Source: Selaginella moellendorffii (Eukaryota > Streptophyta > Lycopodiopsida > Selaginellales > Selaginellaceae). Taken from it: DNA of 64,000 nt. The DNA is taken from NCBI RefSeq assembly GCF_000143415.4, contig NW_003314269.1, positions 2,444,118-2,508,117 on the forward strand. Direction: 5' to 3'. Each line of letters begins with the position of its first letter. Positions within the stretch are counted from its first letter, which is position 1. This document shows positions 23,468 through 35,394 of the stretch, piece by piece. The notes under the pieces were generated by a model. That model searched no databases. It had not been told where the DNA came from and saw nothing but the letters and a program-made list of their open reading frames with translations. The translations under genes and the position numbers were made by a program.

Positions 23468-26400
23468 TCATCTCGATGCTTGATCCGATACCTGGACCGA
23501 GCCTGTTGGCGGACCCGAGGTGGTGACCATGGCGGAGCCGTTCTCCGCCGGCGGCGCCACCCCCCACTTGGCCTCCGACTCTAGAGGCTCTAGCACTTGG
23601 ACGCTTCCGTCGGTTAGTCCCAGTGCGAAGAGATTGGGCTCGGAGGGGTGCGCTGCGACTACAAGCGGATGAGCGCTGCGAAACAAAAGAGAGAAAACTT
23701 ATTTCCATGGAAAGCTAGCGTGTGTACGTACCCTGTGACTCCCTGAGGTAGATACACGGTCGGAGCAATGCGACAGTATGGTCGCAACGTCTCGGCTTCA
23801 AACACGCCGATGGCGCCGTCGAGAAACGCGGCGTAGACCAGCCGACTGTCGCAGGAATACGTTCCGCTAGAGATTCCGGCCGGGAAGTTGTCTTTCGGAA
23901 CCCACTGGAAGAACAGCAACAAGTATTTTGAGAGAGTCTTCTAGAAGGAGATGCGGCTTACTTGACTCAAGCGCTCTAGTTTGGCGGCATCATAAATAGC
24001 TAGCTGCGTCTCGTGCACGACCAGAAGACGAGTATGGTCGTTGTGAAACTGTACTTTGGTGTCTCCGGTGGCCGGAGTTCCCTTCACTGGCGGTGTTTGA
24101 AGGAATTTTGACTTGCGCTTCTCCCATCCATCGGTGCCCCATACACAAAGCTGCAGAGAGAAGATGTTTAGACAAGTAACATCGCTTGTGCAGCGTCATT
24201 ACCTGATCATCGGCTCCAGACGACACAAGTACGTGTAGGACATTGGAGAATGCTAGTCCAGTAATCCTCTTTTGGTGACCTTTGAGCTTACTTTTAACCT
24301 CGTCAACTCGAACATTGTATATTTGTATTGTAGAATCTTCCATTCCAATCGCTATGATATTGTTGTCTTGAGGGTGAAAAGCCAGGAACGTTGCTGCTGG
24401 TGGCGGTGGCATGAATGCTGTCATCACCTGGACATGGCAAGTTCTTACACCGGTCAAGAAGGAAAAATGTGCATACCTTGAAAGTCATCATATTAAATAG
24501 AGAAACTTTGCCTCCCGAAGCGGACATCACGTAAGAGTCATTCTTTGACAAGGCAATGCAAGGCACAGCTTCTTCCGGATTGTTCTCGGTCGTATCATTG
24601 GTCATGAGAATCCCACTTGATGGCTGGAATAGTTGTGGTGGAAAACTAGCAGTCGCCTGTAAGAACAAAATGAGTGTCAGTATCGGTAAGGTCTAGATTC
24701 AAATCATCACACATACTTTTCCAAGTGGATTGCGAGACCATTTCCAAACCTTGTGAACTGCACTAGAAGCGAGCGCTAATAAGCCCAGACCATTGTTTGT
24801 GAAGATAAGTCTTGATATCTGTTGCAAAAAGTGTAAACACTCTAGCTTACGAATAGTCAAGTACCTTGCTTGCTGGTAGAGTATCTGGTAGCTTTAATGC
24901 ACGACAATGAGAGGGTTCCACAATTTCAGTTAGCTTCCACAGTTTGTTTGAGTCGTCTGTAGTTCGGGGTTTTGTCTCCGGGCGTCCATTTTCAATGCCG
25001 TTCTGCAGTTATATTTGTCAGAAGGCATTTCAAAAGAGATTTCCATCCATACCCCTCCAGTAAAAGGTACCGGTTGCGAAACTGGTCTGTCAATGGCCAC
25101 AACCCCGCTGCCTGATGCACTTGCAACGTTCCCCTGAAGAAACATGCAAATTTACAAATTCCTTCATGGATAGACCGTCATACCTTTGTTTCCGGAGGTA
25201 CTTTGTTACCCTCAAAAGACCGTAGAAGCCGCAAGCCATCTGCATTAGCCAAAATCTTGAAACCATTGTCGATTGTTGTTACTGCGAGTAAAGAGCCTTC
25301 TTTGTTGAAACGAATTCGCGGGCTCGCCTACAGAAAACGTTATAGCAACGAATCTTCCTCGAAACGAACAAGTGCTTACAGGCAATCCGCCGTCGGCATC
25401 GATGGAGGTCAATAAGTTTATGTTGTCCATGTCCCAGAACTTGACCGAGAACTCGTCCCCAACCGCTAGAAAGCAGTTCCTAGTGGTGTCGAACTGGACA
25501 ACGTTTGGCATTCTCTTACGGAATCCAATGTACGTGCGTTTGATAACCCCTTCACTTTCATTCCACTCGACAAGGAATGAGTCACCCTCCTTGCTAGTTC
25601 CGCACGAAAAGAGCCTACAAAACACATAGCCTCGTTTAGCGCGTGTCTTACGATAGAAACGAGACAAACGAGACAAACCTTGTGCCATCAGCACTGTAGG
25701 CCATTGTTGTGCACCAACTTCCAGGCGCATCATAGTCAACCCGTGAACCAAGGCAATCGTACAGCCACGCCTTGATTTTGCCGTCCATTGCTGTAGAAAA
25801 TATGAACTGCCAAGAACAACAGTGTTGAAATCAGAGTACACGCGGAACTCACAATCTTACCTGTATATTTTCCTTGTGATGCGGACAAACAGAGTACACT
25901 GGCGCTTCGTGACCCTCAAAAGTGTATTTGTTGCGACCACTCACCGCATCCCACACCTGATTTTTTCATTGCCCTTTCAGTCCATATTTTTCTCAAAGAT
26001 TATGCAGACCTTGATCGTTTTGTCATCGCCACAAGAAATGATGCACAGTTGCTTGTTTGGATGGGCAAATGCAAGATCGTTCACACTCCCCACATGCGCA
26101 TCAATCTGTTGGAAGAGAAACATTCAAGTGTTTTCGTCTTCACAAGGTATAAACAATGCGTACATACCTCCACTTGCTGCCGTAGCTCGACGCCTCCAAA
26201 ATACTGATAAACCTGAACAATGTGCTTATTGAAAGCCACCCCTGCACGCATGCAAAACGAGTTAGCTCAACAGCATATGACAATCGCGCGCACCTATAAA
26301 ATTTCCATCTGGACTCCAAACAACCCTCGTAACAGCAACTGCTGGGTCTTTAACGAGAGCAGTCTGTAAAGCACGTTAGAACGCTAGAAATAGATATAAA

Positions 26401-28134
26401 AAGGACATGAGCAGACCTGGAGAGGCATAGAACACACTGAAACCTCCCAGACTTTGAACGTTTTCAGCGCGAGGCGTTCCCGCGTGGCCACATCCCAAAT
26501 AGCAATTTCACCAACATTTGTACCAACTGCCAGAAAAAAGAAAGATCAGAGCGTTTCTACCACGGCGGGCACTGTACCTAAAAGAATGACTTGCTGCAGA
26601 GGGTGGAAGTCCATTGTCGCAACACAGGAACCTTGGTTGATGGTCCTCGCAACAGTCTTTGGAATATCATCTATCGTATATGACGCTTGCTGAATGTTTG
26701 GTCCCGGAAAGTTCACCTGCATTTGCAAGTCACTTACAAAATTCAAACTATCGCTTTCATCCCGACCTCTTCCACATGCTGACCAACAGGTCGGTTTCGC
26801 TTCATTAAGTGCTCGGAATCAGCCGTCTGGAAATCAACCGTAGGGGCTGGCGGAGGCGTCCTGGGTCGCTTTAGCATTGCAGCTGAAAGAAACTCAGCTG
26901 AAAACTTGAAAGCGGCAACAGAACGAAAACCAAACCTGGGTTCGGAGCTCCAGCGAGAGCGGCAGGCCCTCCAACAACACCTGGATGTGACGGAGGATTT
27001 GGATTGGCCATCCAGCCTGCAAGTGCACTAGCTGTAGGGGCTGCTGGTTGGAAAGGCTGTACACGTTTCAAAACCAAAGTTGTTAGACAGTAAAACTAAA
27101 GCCTGCAAGTTGCACGTACGCTGTGCGCACCCAAGGGGGGGAACCCGGCACCTTTCGGAAGACTCCCGACCAAGGGACTGTTTGCTGGTGGTGGCGCGCG
27201 GGCTCCATTCGGCGCGCCACAGGTATGATCTACAAACAGAGTTTTGATATCTGGGTTGGGCCTAGGATTCTTGCAAAGCTGATGTTGCCAATTGAGGCTG
27301 GACAAAAAAAGAAAAAAAGAAATGCATTTCTTCTATCAGCACAGAAGTAGCTGGAAAAGCAGGTACGCACCTTTGATTAATCAGCGTTCGGAGCCGTGAC
27401 GCTTTGAGCCCCGGAAATTGAAGCTTCTCCCGGAACAAAGGATTGGCCTCAATCAGTTTCTTAAGCTCCAATAGCATTATGTTCCGGGCAGATTTCGTGT
27501 CCCCATACTTGGACAGCTGTTCGTTTTCTCTGCAACCAAGTCCATAGCGTGTCAGGACAGCCTACAAAAGGGCCGTGTTACACTTCAAACCTGAAGTTTT
27601 CCAGCGTAAGAAGCTGTGTAATCTCCTTGTACAGATCTTCGTTGAAGGACGCAAACACTTTGAGGTCCTTGACTAGTATCTCCACTGCCCTCGCTCTATC
27701 TTGCCTGCAAACAACACAGAGCCCCCCTTATCAGAACTGGCTCACCACACGAGATAAGAGAGAAGCAAGAAAACATAAAAAGAGAGAAAGAGAGAAAGAG
27801 AAAACTTGTCACTCACCTGTCCAAGGCCTCGAGGTACTTTTGCTTTCTTATCTCGAAGAAAATCTTCATGGAGTAGCGATTGTCATCCACCTTGGTGAAG
27901 CCAGACAAGTACCTCTCCACCTCGTCCCACTCCCCATTCTGGACCTGATCTTCAAAGTACTTCATGTTGAAGTAGAAGCCAGATTCTTGCTCCAGCCTGC
28001 CAAAATCGCACAACACTTACATCCACCAACAAGAACAAACCACAAATCTTCTCACTTGTGCACCGTCTCCTTGAATTTCTCCTCATCCAGGAACTGCAAG
28101 ATGAGGAACACGAGCTCCCGGCTGAGTGACGACA
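23468..28134 (-). CDS. TPL: TOPLESS / TOPLESS-related transcriptional co-repressor
   Basis: TOPLESS proteins bind EAR motifs of repressors such as Aux/IAA and JAZ-NINJA complexes and recruit chromatin silencers. The start at 28134 gives MSSLSRELVFLILQFLDEEK, the LisH, followed by the CTLH and cysteine-rich helices (QESGFYFNMKYFEDQVQNGE, WDEVERYLSGFTKVDDNRYS). A proline-rich linker lies around 27300-26800 (NSPLVGSLPKGAGFPPLGAH). Two WD40 arrays fill the rest, with signatures such as VATMDFHPLQQVILLGT, SVNDLAFAHPNKQLCIISCG, KIKAWLYDCLGSRVDYDAPG and FLAFHPQDNNIIAIGMEDST. The end is PTGSVQVSDQASR. More than 20 short introns interrupt it, and the estimated length of about 1,100 residues equals angiosperm TPL. 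It converges on the chloroplast-type gene. TPL here denotes the TPL/TPR family; which paralogue was not tested. Confidence 0.96.
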
Positions 28135-28505
28135 TATCTCCACCGCCCCGATCTTCTTGGACCGCTTCCCCTGCCGCCGCCGCCGCCGCGCCGCCCTGTC
28201 CTTGGCCGCTGCCACCAGCGCGTCCTACCCTGAGCTACCAATCCATGGGAATCCACACCCGACCTGTCCAATCCCGCGCCCCGCGCCTTAACAGGACGCC
28301 GGACCTAGATTATTGGCGGCGGCGCTCGCGAATCCTCCTCCGCCGCGACTAGGGTTTGATTGACACAGAGAAAGAGAGAAGAGGAAGAACTCCAAGGAAA
28401 GGACATTGAGTTGCGCGGCAGCATCCTTTCTTGGGAATCAAAGCCCTCGCCAAAGCCGATGCCGCATTCTAGGCCCTCTCACACACTCTCACGCTCACAC
28501 ACACA

Positions 28506-28531
28506 AACACTCTCTCTCTCTCTCTCTCTTC
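28506..28531. repeat. (CT)n microsatellite in the TOPLESS leader or promoter
   Basis: A CT run of about 24 bp, with more CT-rich sequence up to 28550. CT-rich leaders are common in plant 5' UTRs. Confidence 0.85.
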
Positions 28532-28683
28532 TATCTCTCTCTCCTTTGCCAGGAAAACCAAATAAAAATTCCCCCACACACTGTCACACAAGCGCCACAG
28601 CCACACCACACCACCACTCGCCTTCGATCGAATGGCCGACATTTGCTAATAAAAGAGGAGGAAAAAACAGTGCTCTCTGGCCG

Positions 28684-28743
28684 CTTATCATCTCGCCCGC
28701 GCTGCGCTTATCGCCCTATCACGCCGCGCGCTTATCGCTTATC
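28684..28743. promoter_or_regulatory. Cluster of four CTTATC (GATAAG, I-box-like) motifs upstream of TOPLESS
   Basis: CTTATC occurs at 28684, 28707, 28731 and 28738, three of them inside GCTTATCG. The complement GATAAG is the I-box/GATA-factor core known in plant promoters. The cluster is 550-610 bp upstream of the TOPLESS start codon. A regulatory role is inferred. Confidence 0.4.
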
Positions 28744-29876
28744 GGGCTGGTAAAGTGTCGGAGGTCGCCAATAGCGTATCACTCCGACCCTTTGGTTTCT
28801 TTTTGCTTCGTTTATCATCTGTCGTCCTTTGGGCGCGATAGGCTATCCGAATGCCCTGTCGGGGCGCAGATCCAACGGCAGGGAACCGGGGATTGCCCCC
28901 GACATTTTGGACATCTCGACCGTTCGAAAGTGTGCGAGGGATTTTGCTGCTCGTGTTTTTTTTTTCGTCCGTCCAGTGAACGGAGGCAGACGGAGCTTCC
29001 AGAAGAAAAGTATATCAGTCGATTTTAACTTATCATCGCATAGTAAATTCTCTTTTTGTGTGTATGCCTGTGTGAGTCGAGCAAAAGGTGGCAAGAAAAT
29101 GTGATTGATAAAAAAATAGGAGTCCGTTCCCTCGATGTGACCGCCCTGCTACGGGCCATAGGACAAAATGCCCACAACGCTGAGACGAGTTTAAATCCCT
29201 TTTGCGAAAGTCACAGGCTTGGCATGACACTTGAATTCGACGTGTTTAAATCCGGAGCATATTCGCCACCAGGATTCCCGGCGGGGCATGAGGTGAGAGA
29301 ATGGAATCTTTTTTCTCGCTCAATCGTTGACTTGGAACATTGGAAGCAAGAACGCGCTACTATTGGAGAGGCCACTATGGAGCTACCATCTTTTCTCTCT
29401 CTTCGTTTTTTTTGGGTCTCTCCTTTTTCCTCCACTCCACACGATCTCCAATCCTTCTCGTGAGCCCAAAACAAAAGCGTCGTCGTTTGCTCGCTCGCTG
29501 TTGAAAGCAACGCCTTATAAAGTCTCTGTACTGTGGCCTAAGTCTCTGTGTCCCGTGGATGACAGTGGAACGAAGATGGAGGGATTACGCCACATGATCG
29601 GACTGCGATTGATTGATGTGATATCTCGCCAATCAAGAAAAAAATAAAACTTCCATATAAAAAAACTAAGGTATAAGTCTCATGATCAATCTTTGCTTTT
29701 CTTGGCACCGCACCGTGTACCGCCCAGCCTGACTGGCGTACCGCGCTGTGCAGATTGACACTACGCATGGCAAGGACTGAAATTAAAATCTTTTTGTTCC
29801 TTTTTGTGGGATGAATGAGATCGGGACGCGCAAGCGAAGCACGCGCAGTGTAAGACTGGGCTGGTTGTTCGTTTGG

Positions 29877-29900
29877 AGAGAGAGAGAGAGAGAGAGAGAA
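29877..29900. repeat. (GA)n microsatellite
   Basis: A GA run of about 23 bp, continuing as AAGAG. Confidence 0.85.
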
Positions 29901-30471
29901 AGAGTCTCAGAGCTATGGCGATGACAGCACTTTAGCAGCAAGCAACGAACGACAAGAGCTAAAGGGAGAACTCCTCGGGAGTACACTGGTTCTTCTTCTT
30001 TCTTTCTTTTTCTTTGACAGAGTAAAATTGGGAAGTTCACATCACTCCTGATCGTGATCGCGAGTGGTGTATCAGTCCGGGACAAGTTCTTTTTTTTTCG
30101 ATGCGAGAGTAAATTTGCTTTGCCTGTCTGCGCTGTCCTCTGTTCTTCTGCTGCAACTGCTGTGCGGCATTTTGCGCCGTGCAAAAATTCCAAGCTTTTT
30201 TCTGCCAAGTTGGAGAACTAGCCACCCCAATCCAGACTGGTCGTTCAGGCGGGGCATTTTCGTTGGTCGGGTTCTTGGAGTGGATTACAGCGCATGGGTC
30301 GATGGTGTTGGATTGGATCAAGCCATCCAACCAAATGATTGCGAGATATAATTGTGATCTTTGAGCATCACATCCAAGACTGATGGCGTTGTTGTGTTGG
30401 TGGTGGTGTGCATAGATTGATCAAACACCAAGAATCATCCATCCAGTTCCAAACAGAAAGTTCATCTTCAA

Positions 30472-30473
<2 letters not shown>

Positions 30474-30529
<56 letters not shown>
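30474..30529. repeat. Compound (CT)n(CA)n microsatellite
   Basis: About 31 bp of CT run directly into about 26 bp of CA. The compound structure is read directly. Confidence 0.95.
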
Positions 30530-30532
<3 letters not shown>

Positions 30533-32316
30533 CGAACTCCATCGAGCTTTCCTTCGTACTGCTGCCTCCGATTGCGATGTGACTCGCCATCAATCAATTG
30601 GAGATCATGCAATTTGGTGGCACACCTGTTTGCCGTCCTTGCTCGCATTCATTCCAGAGATTCGCTTTCCCTGCTGCTTTAGCAGCAAAACAAAGAAAAA
30701 TAATGCGTACGACAGTGGATCTAATGCCGTACTTTAGCCGGCCTCCTGCCTTTTGTCACGTATAAACAAAGGAGCGAAAGGTTCCTCGATCGAGAGACAA
30801 TGTTCATCGTCAGGTAATGCTTACGTACTTGGCGTACGTGAGTGTCATCCCCTCTCTGGATTCAATCCACCGCGGGAATATATTTTTGGTGGAGCTGCAT
30901 TGTCAAGCAAAGGATTCCTTTCTCTTTTCCTCGCCACCTCCGCTCATACCACAGGATTTCCACTAAACGACTTTGAGATAAGAACCAAGGTTCCACAACC
31001 TTATTATTATTGTACAGTGTCATACGCAGCACCACTTATCAGGTGCCCTTATCTAGCCAGACTCCTCCACGCAAAGACTTGGACTTGGGCGAGCTGGAAG
31101 CTCCGCACTGTTACTATAGCAACAATGTTAAACATAAAGAATCCTCTGCGAAAGCTGCTACAACTATCGCTTTGTGTGTGTAGATTGATGGCGAAAGTGG
31201 CTTTGATTGTATAGCGCAAACAATGAAGTTACATCCATACCTAGAAGTGCTTGGCACAGGGGTTCCTTTTCTCGCCCTTCTTACAGGTTTAAGTACCTGC
31301 AATTGCGGCCTTTTCCCGTCGCTGGCAGCACAGCACATTTACGAAGAATTTGTCACAGCAGCACCAAAGCGGGGAGGAGCCCAATTCAAGTGTGATGGCG
31401 ACCCACACTCGCGGGACGTGCTGCTGACGCTTTCAAGACGGTGACAACGACGATTACTTTATATCTCTTTCAGGCCCTTTTCTTTCATTGAACGTTGTGT
31501 AACTTGGGTGGCTGGTTTTCTCACTGCTCCAGTGTCTGATCCTCAGCTCTGTGACCTGACCTGACTTGCTTGTGTTCAACAAACAGCAGCTGCAACAACG
31601 ACAACAACACCGGCAGTAAAATAGCGGCAGTAGATTCACAGACGAACGGTCGTAAAACATTGGATTGGATCAAAGAGTTTGGTATGAAGAATCTGAACGA
31701 TGCCTGTTTTTCGCGAAGTCACTTTACCGTACAGAGGCAGATGTGGATTTCATTGCTCCGTGTCTTTTCTTCATCTTGCCCTTCCGTCCCCATTTGTTAG
31801 GTACTGAACATACCGCCAACTTTGTTATAATATTGCACGCACGTCGGCGTCGTGCGATTGCCACATCGTTGGTCTTTTTTTTTTTCTCAGGTTTCTTCCA
31901 CCGACTCGCGGAATTGGATTTGCCCTAATTCAAATGTATGTAAGTATAAATATACATAAGATGTTCGCTGTAATCGAGCGAAGCTCTTTGGCTGGCTGGC
32001 TGATGGGGATGTATGTGCCCCGTGATTTATCACAGTCTAGTCGCTGAATCTAGAACCCAACATCACACGACATTTTGTCCGCCTCACCTCACTCGGCTCC
32101 TTTAAACACACGCATATGTGTATGGATCACTCACACACTTGTCTCTTTCAGTTCCTTTACTGCTGTGTGTGTTGTTTTTGTGGAAAATGTGCAGCGGTCA
32201 TGCATTGCAGATAGAGCGTCACAGAAACATGACCTTTGTAGTTTACACGTTTGCTTGCTTGGCGGTCCTGTTCTCCACTATCAAGATAGTCTTTGGCGGT
32301 ATGCTTATGTGAGCTT

Positions 32317-32388
32317 GGGCATTTGGTCTAGTGGTATGATTCTCGCTTTGGGTGCGAGAGGTCGCGAGTTCGATTCTCGCAATGCCCC
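32317..32388 (+). tRNA. tRNA-Pro, anticodon TGG
   Basis: The 72-nt sequence folds as a cloverleaf. The acceptor stem pairs GGGCATT with AATGCCC, and the discriminator base is C. The D arm has TGGTCTAGTGG (A box). The anticodon stem pairs CTCGC with GCGAG around the loop TTTGGGT, giving anticodon TGG (proline). The T arm carries GAGTTCGATTCTC (B box). No intron is present. A T-rich stretch with a run of T follows at about 32430-32442 and would serve as an RNA polymerase III terminator. Confidence 0.97.
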
Positions 32389-33509
32389 TAGCCTCCCAAC
32401 ACCTTTATATATAAGCCTGAGAGCTCTTTCTTTTCTTTTTTTTGGATCATCCGTAACGGCATTGTGAATTGATTGAGCCAGGAATTCCCCTTGCTGTAGG
32501 CTCTATGGTCCTCTCCCTGGGTGCCTTTTCTTAATACCCTGGCATCCCGAATCTCTAGCAACAAAAATCTCTCGTTCCTTGCTTTGTCGACTCACGCTGG
32601 TAAACTTTGCGATCTTAGCACAGGAAGTTTTCAGAAACCGAACTTGAAACAATTCAATTAAAACAAAATTGACACAACTGGATTCAGCACTTGCCTTGTC
32701 AAAAGACAGGTTTTGCAGCACACACAAAACAGCTTTGTCTGCTCCACTGCATCCAAAATTTGGAGAATCAGGTTATGACACCTTGGCAGCCTCTTCTCTA
32801 TAAGCATCGTTGTACCAAGAGTCCTAGTGATTGTCCTTGTAGAAGTGTTTCCTTGTGAAGCTCTAGAATCAAAGTTCGTGCTCGAACTATGCTGGTTTCC
32901 TCCAAAATCAGTCGTTTCTTGTCAATGCAAGCATGGCCATGATGGTGTCCTGAGCAGTCACCATATCGATGATGGAACAACTGCTGTATTGTGTCCCTGC
33001 TAACTGTCGAGTTGCCTCTCTCCCTTAAACTTCCAACTTCGAGTTTTAAAAACCTCCCAGTTGAGAAAAGAACTAAGCTGATCTTGTTGAATAGCAATTT
33101 CAAAAAGTTTTTAAAAAAAAACCAAAAGAGATAATTCAATTATTAACAAAAATTAAAATAAGAAACAAAACTCGGCAAACTAATAAATAACAATTATACA
33201 AAAAATAAAACTTATATGTATATATTACATTTTTTTAATTTTTATATTTATAGTTTATAAAACAAGAATAAAGGAAATAGAAATTATAATAAGGGATTTT
33301 AAAATAATAAAAATAAATTCAATAGAAAATAATACAGCCTCTGTAAGTGCTTGGAATATGGAAATAATTATATTAATTGAGGTTTAAATTCCTGCTTATA
33401 TACATGACAAAATTCAGTCCCAGATAAATAATTTATATGTTATACTAATATAATTAGTGTATTACCTAAGCAAGGTAGTATGTATGTTGTATATACATAC
33501 ATACATACA

Positions 33510-33559
<50 letters not shown>

Positions 33560-34124
33560 AAACATGTATTTACCAATATGAAGAATATAAGTCAAATGGA
33601 ATATCTAGAGTTTCCACTATGATTATACAATACCACAAGAATTTGAAATTCCCATAAAACCACTAATTTAATTGTTGACAGCCATGATAGAAACAAAACC
33701 TAAAGACATAGCAGGATTTTGATAAATTAATTGCAACTCTATATGCAATTAATAAATGCTTAAACAAACATAAAAACCATAACTATGAACTAAAGCAAGG
33801 CATTTCAAGGATAATTATAATCCACAAAACACTATTGTAATAAATGATAAATTTTATCTTTGCATCATCCATTCAATCAATCTTCAAAATCATTATTAAC
33901 TCAAATTCACAATTTTTATCCTTGTCTAGCATCATATATTAGAAGTCAGACTTACTTTATACAAATTAGTTACATTCATCTTCCTATATTTGCCTTAAAT
34001 AATTAGGGTTAGGCATTTCATTCAGATTCACCACATTAATTTTGACAAAGGTGAATGGGCATAGTTTTAGTGTAATGGGTTAATATGTCAGTGGTACCTT
34101 TGGGTGTCAGTCATAGGGTTGGAC
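32389..34124. other. AT-rich non-coding DNA before the copia element
   Basis: Base composition drops sharply from about 33100. No coding frame is supported. The stretch includes a compound microsatellite at 33494-33560 and probably old repeat DNA with no recognisable termini. Confidence 0.5.
33494..33560. repeat. Compound (ATAC)n(TA)n microsatellite
   Basis: Tandem ATAC tetranucleotides run from about 33494 to 33537 and continue as TA dinucleotides to about 33560. Confidence 0.95.
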
Positions 34125-34129
34125 ACGTG

Positions 34130-34282
34130 TGTAGGAATAATGATGAACACGACAAGTAGTCCGAATCGTGATCAGATCTCTGGTGATTTCTGATTTGATT
34201 GAAGTTGTATATATATACAACTATATATGAATCAACGTGTGTTGAAGTGAAATCTATTGTTCTTGCTCCGCTTTTCTTTCTT
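34130..34282 (+). repeat. 5' LTR of the copia element
   Basis: The 153-bp repeat starts TGTAGGAATAATGATGAACA-like and ends CTTTTCTTTCT. It is matched by the 3' copy with nine substitutions and one single-base indel. Confidence 0.95.
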
Positions 34283-34294
34283 GGTATCGGAGCG
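34283..34294 (+). other. Primer-binding site (initiator tRNA-Met type)
   Basis: TGGTATCGGAGC begins at the LTR end. It differs by one base from TGGTATCAGAGC, the usual plant copia site complementary to the 3' end of initiator tRNA-Met. Confidence 0.9.
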
Positions 34295-34326
34295 TTGGTT
34301 TCTGAACTCTTTCTTCTCCTTTCTTT

Positions 34327-35394
34327 GTGCCTCACATCATGAGCTGCAGCAAAGTTGGATTGATCTTGCTTCAGGGAGTCACTGCCTTTGATGGGAGGAG
34401 AGGGTTCAACACTTGGTCCGAGAAAATGATGCGTGTGCTGCAGATGGAAGAACTCTGGGAAATCGTTTCACCACCAACAATCGCTGCAGATGCTCGTACG
34501 CGGCGAGCCCCTGCTGCGTTGGGAGCTTCAACTTCAGTGGAAGGAGAAGTCATGGATGAAGAGGCAATTCATGCCTCTGTTATAGCAGCTCGACAACAGC
34601 TTGATCTAGGGGAACAAGCTGCGCTGGAGAAGAAGAAATCTCGAGCAAAAGGATTGATTCTTTCTAAGCTTGCAGATGCCCTTATGATGCGTTTGCGTCA
34701 TAAGTGTGCTTGTGAGATCTAGGCTCATCTCCACAACAAGTATGCTGTTCTTTCCCTCTCCAAGATTAGCATGGTCGAGACTTGCATTCATGAGACCCGT
34801 TTTCATCCATACGAGAACTTTGAAGAGTTCCTCGCCAAGATGCAAGATCTGTGGATGGAGCTTGAAGGCAGTCCAGCAGCGTTCAACGAAAGCAAGAAAG
34901 TTCTGGCACTTTGCGAGGCCATGCAAGATTCTTCTTTTAGTTCTTTCGTCCCTACCGTTCGCATGATGTCACTCAACTTTGAACAAGCTGAGCAAACTTT
35001 ACGCTCGGAGCTGGCTGCGAGAGGTTTGATTGTGGACTTTGATCAGAGGCCTTCCCATGTTTTGATCTCACAGTCTACATCAAATGCTTCTGCATCAAGC
35101 AATCAGTCAGGGACTGATTCAGCTCTGTGGGCTGGAAATCATCAAGGCAGAGGAGGCCGCGGAAGAGGAGGACGAGGCAAAGGTCGCGGGTTTAGGGGAA
35201 ATCCGCAACAGCAGCAGAATTCAGGGAATTCTGGTAAAGAAGCAGTAGTTCGGGATTGTTTTGTGGGCAAGAACAAACAGGAATGCTGGACCTGTGGGAT
35301 GCCAGGGCACTACTCCAAGGATTGCCCAGTTGCAGCTTGGCTGCAACGCATGAACATAGGGCTCGCAGCAAATGCTCAGGAAGGGGAAACATAG
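34327..35394 (+). pseudogene. copia gag region, interrupted
   Basis: The gag frame starts near 34327-34339 (MSCSKVGLILLQGVTAFDG) and includes FNTWSEKMMRVLQMEELWEI, typical of copia gag. A TAG at 34720-34722 interrupts it, and the same frame resumes at once. Near the end are an RGG-rich basic patch and the zinc knuckle CWTCGMPGHYSKDC at about 35285-35326. A second TAG lies at 35392-35394, between gag and protease. Both stops are TAG, consistent with C-to-T decay, though the original codons are not known. Confidence 0.9.

Larger units (their letters stand above)
28135..32316. other. Long intergenic region upstream of TOPLESS
   Basis: About 4.2 kb without a recognisable gene. It contains the TOPLESS leader and promoter, CT/GA and CA microsatellites, and a cluster of CTTATC boxes. 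Short open frames show no family motif. Non-coding RNA genes other than the tRNA at its right edge cannot be excluded by reading. Confidence 0.5.

Noticed and set aside
28135-32316. Protein genes in the region upstream of TOPLESS
   Set aside because: All frames are short and built from microsatellite or low-complexity sequence, with no family motif.
32471-32492. TGATTGAGCC similar to the start of miR171
   Set aside because: Only ten bases match, the remainder differs, and I see no fold-back partner nearby.
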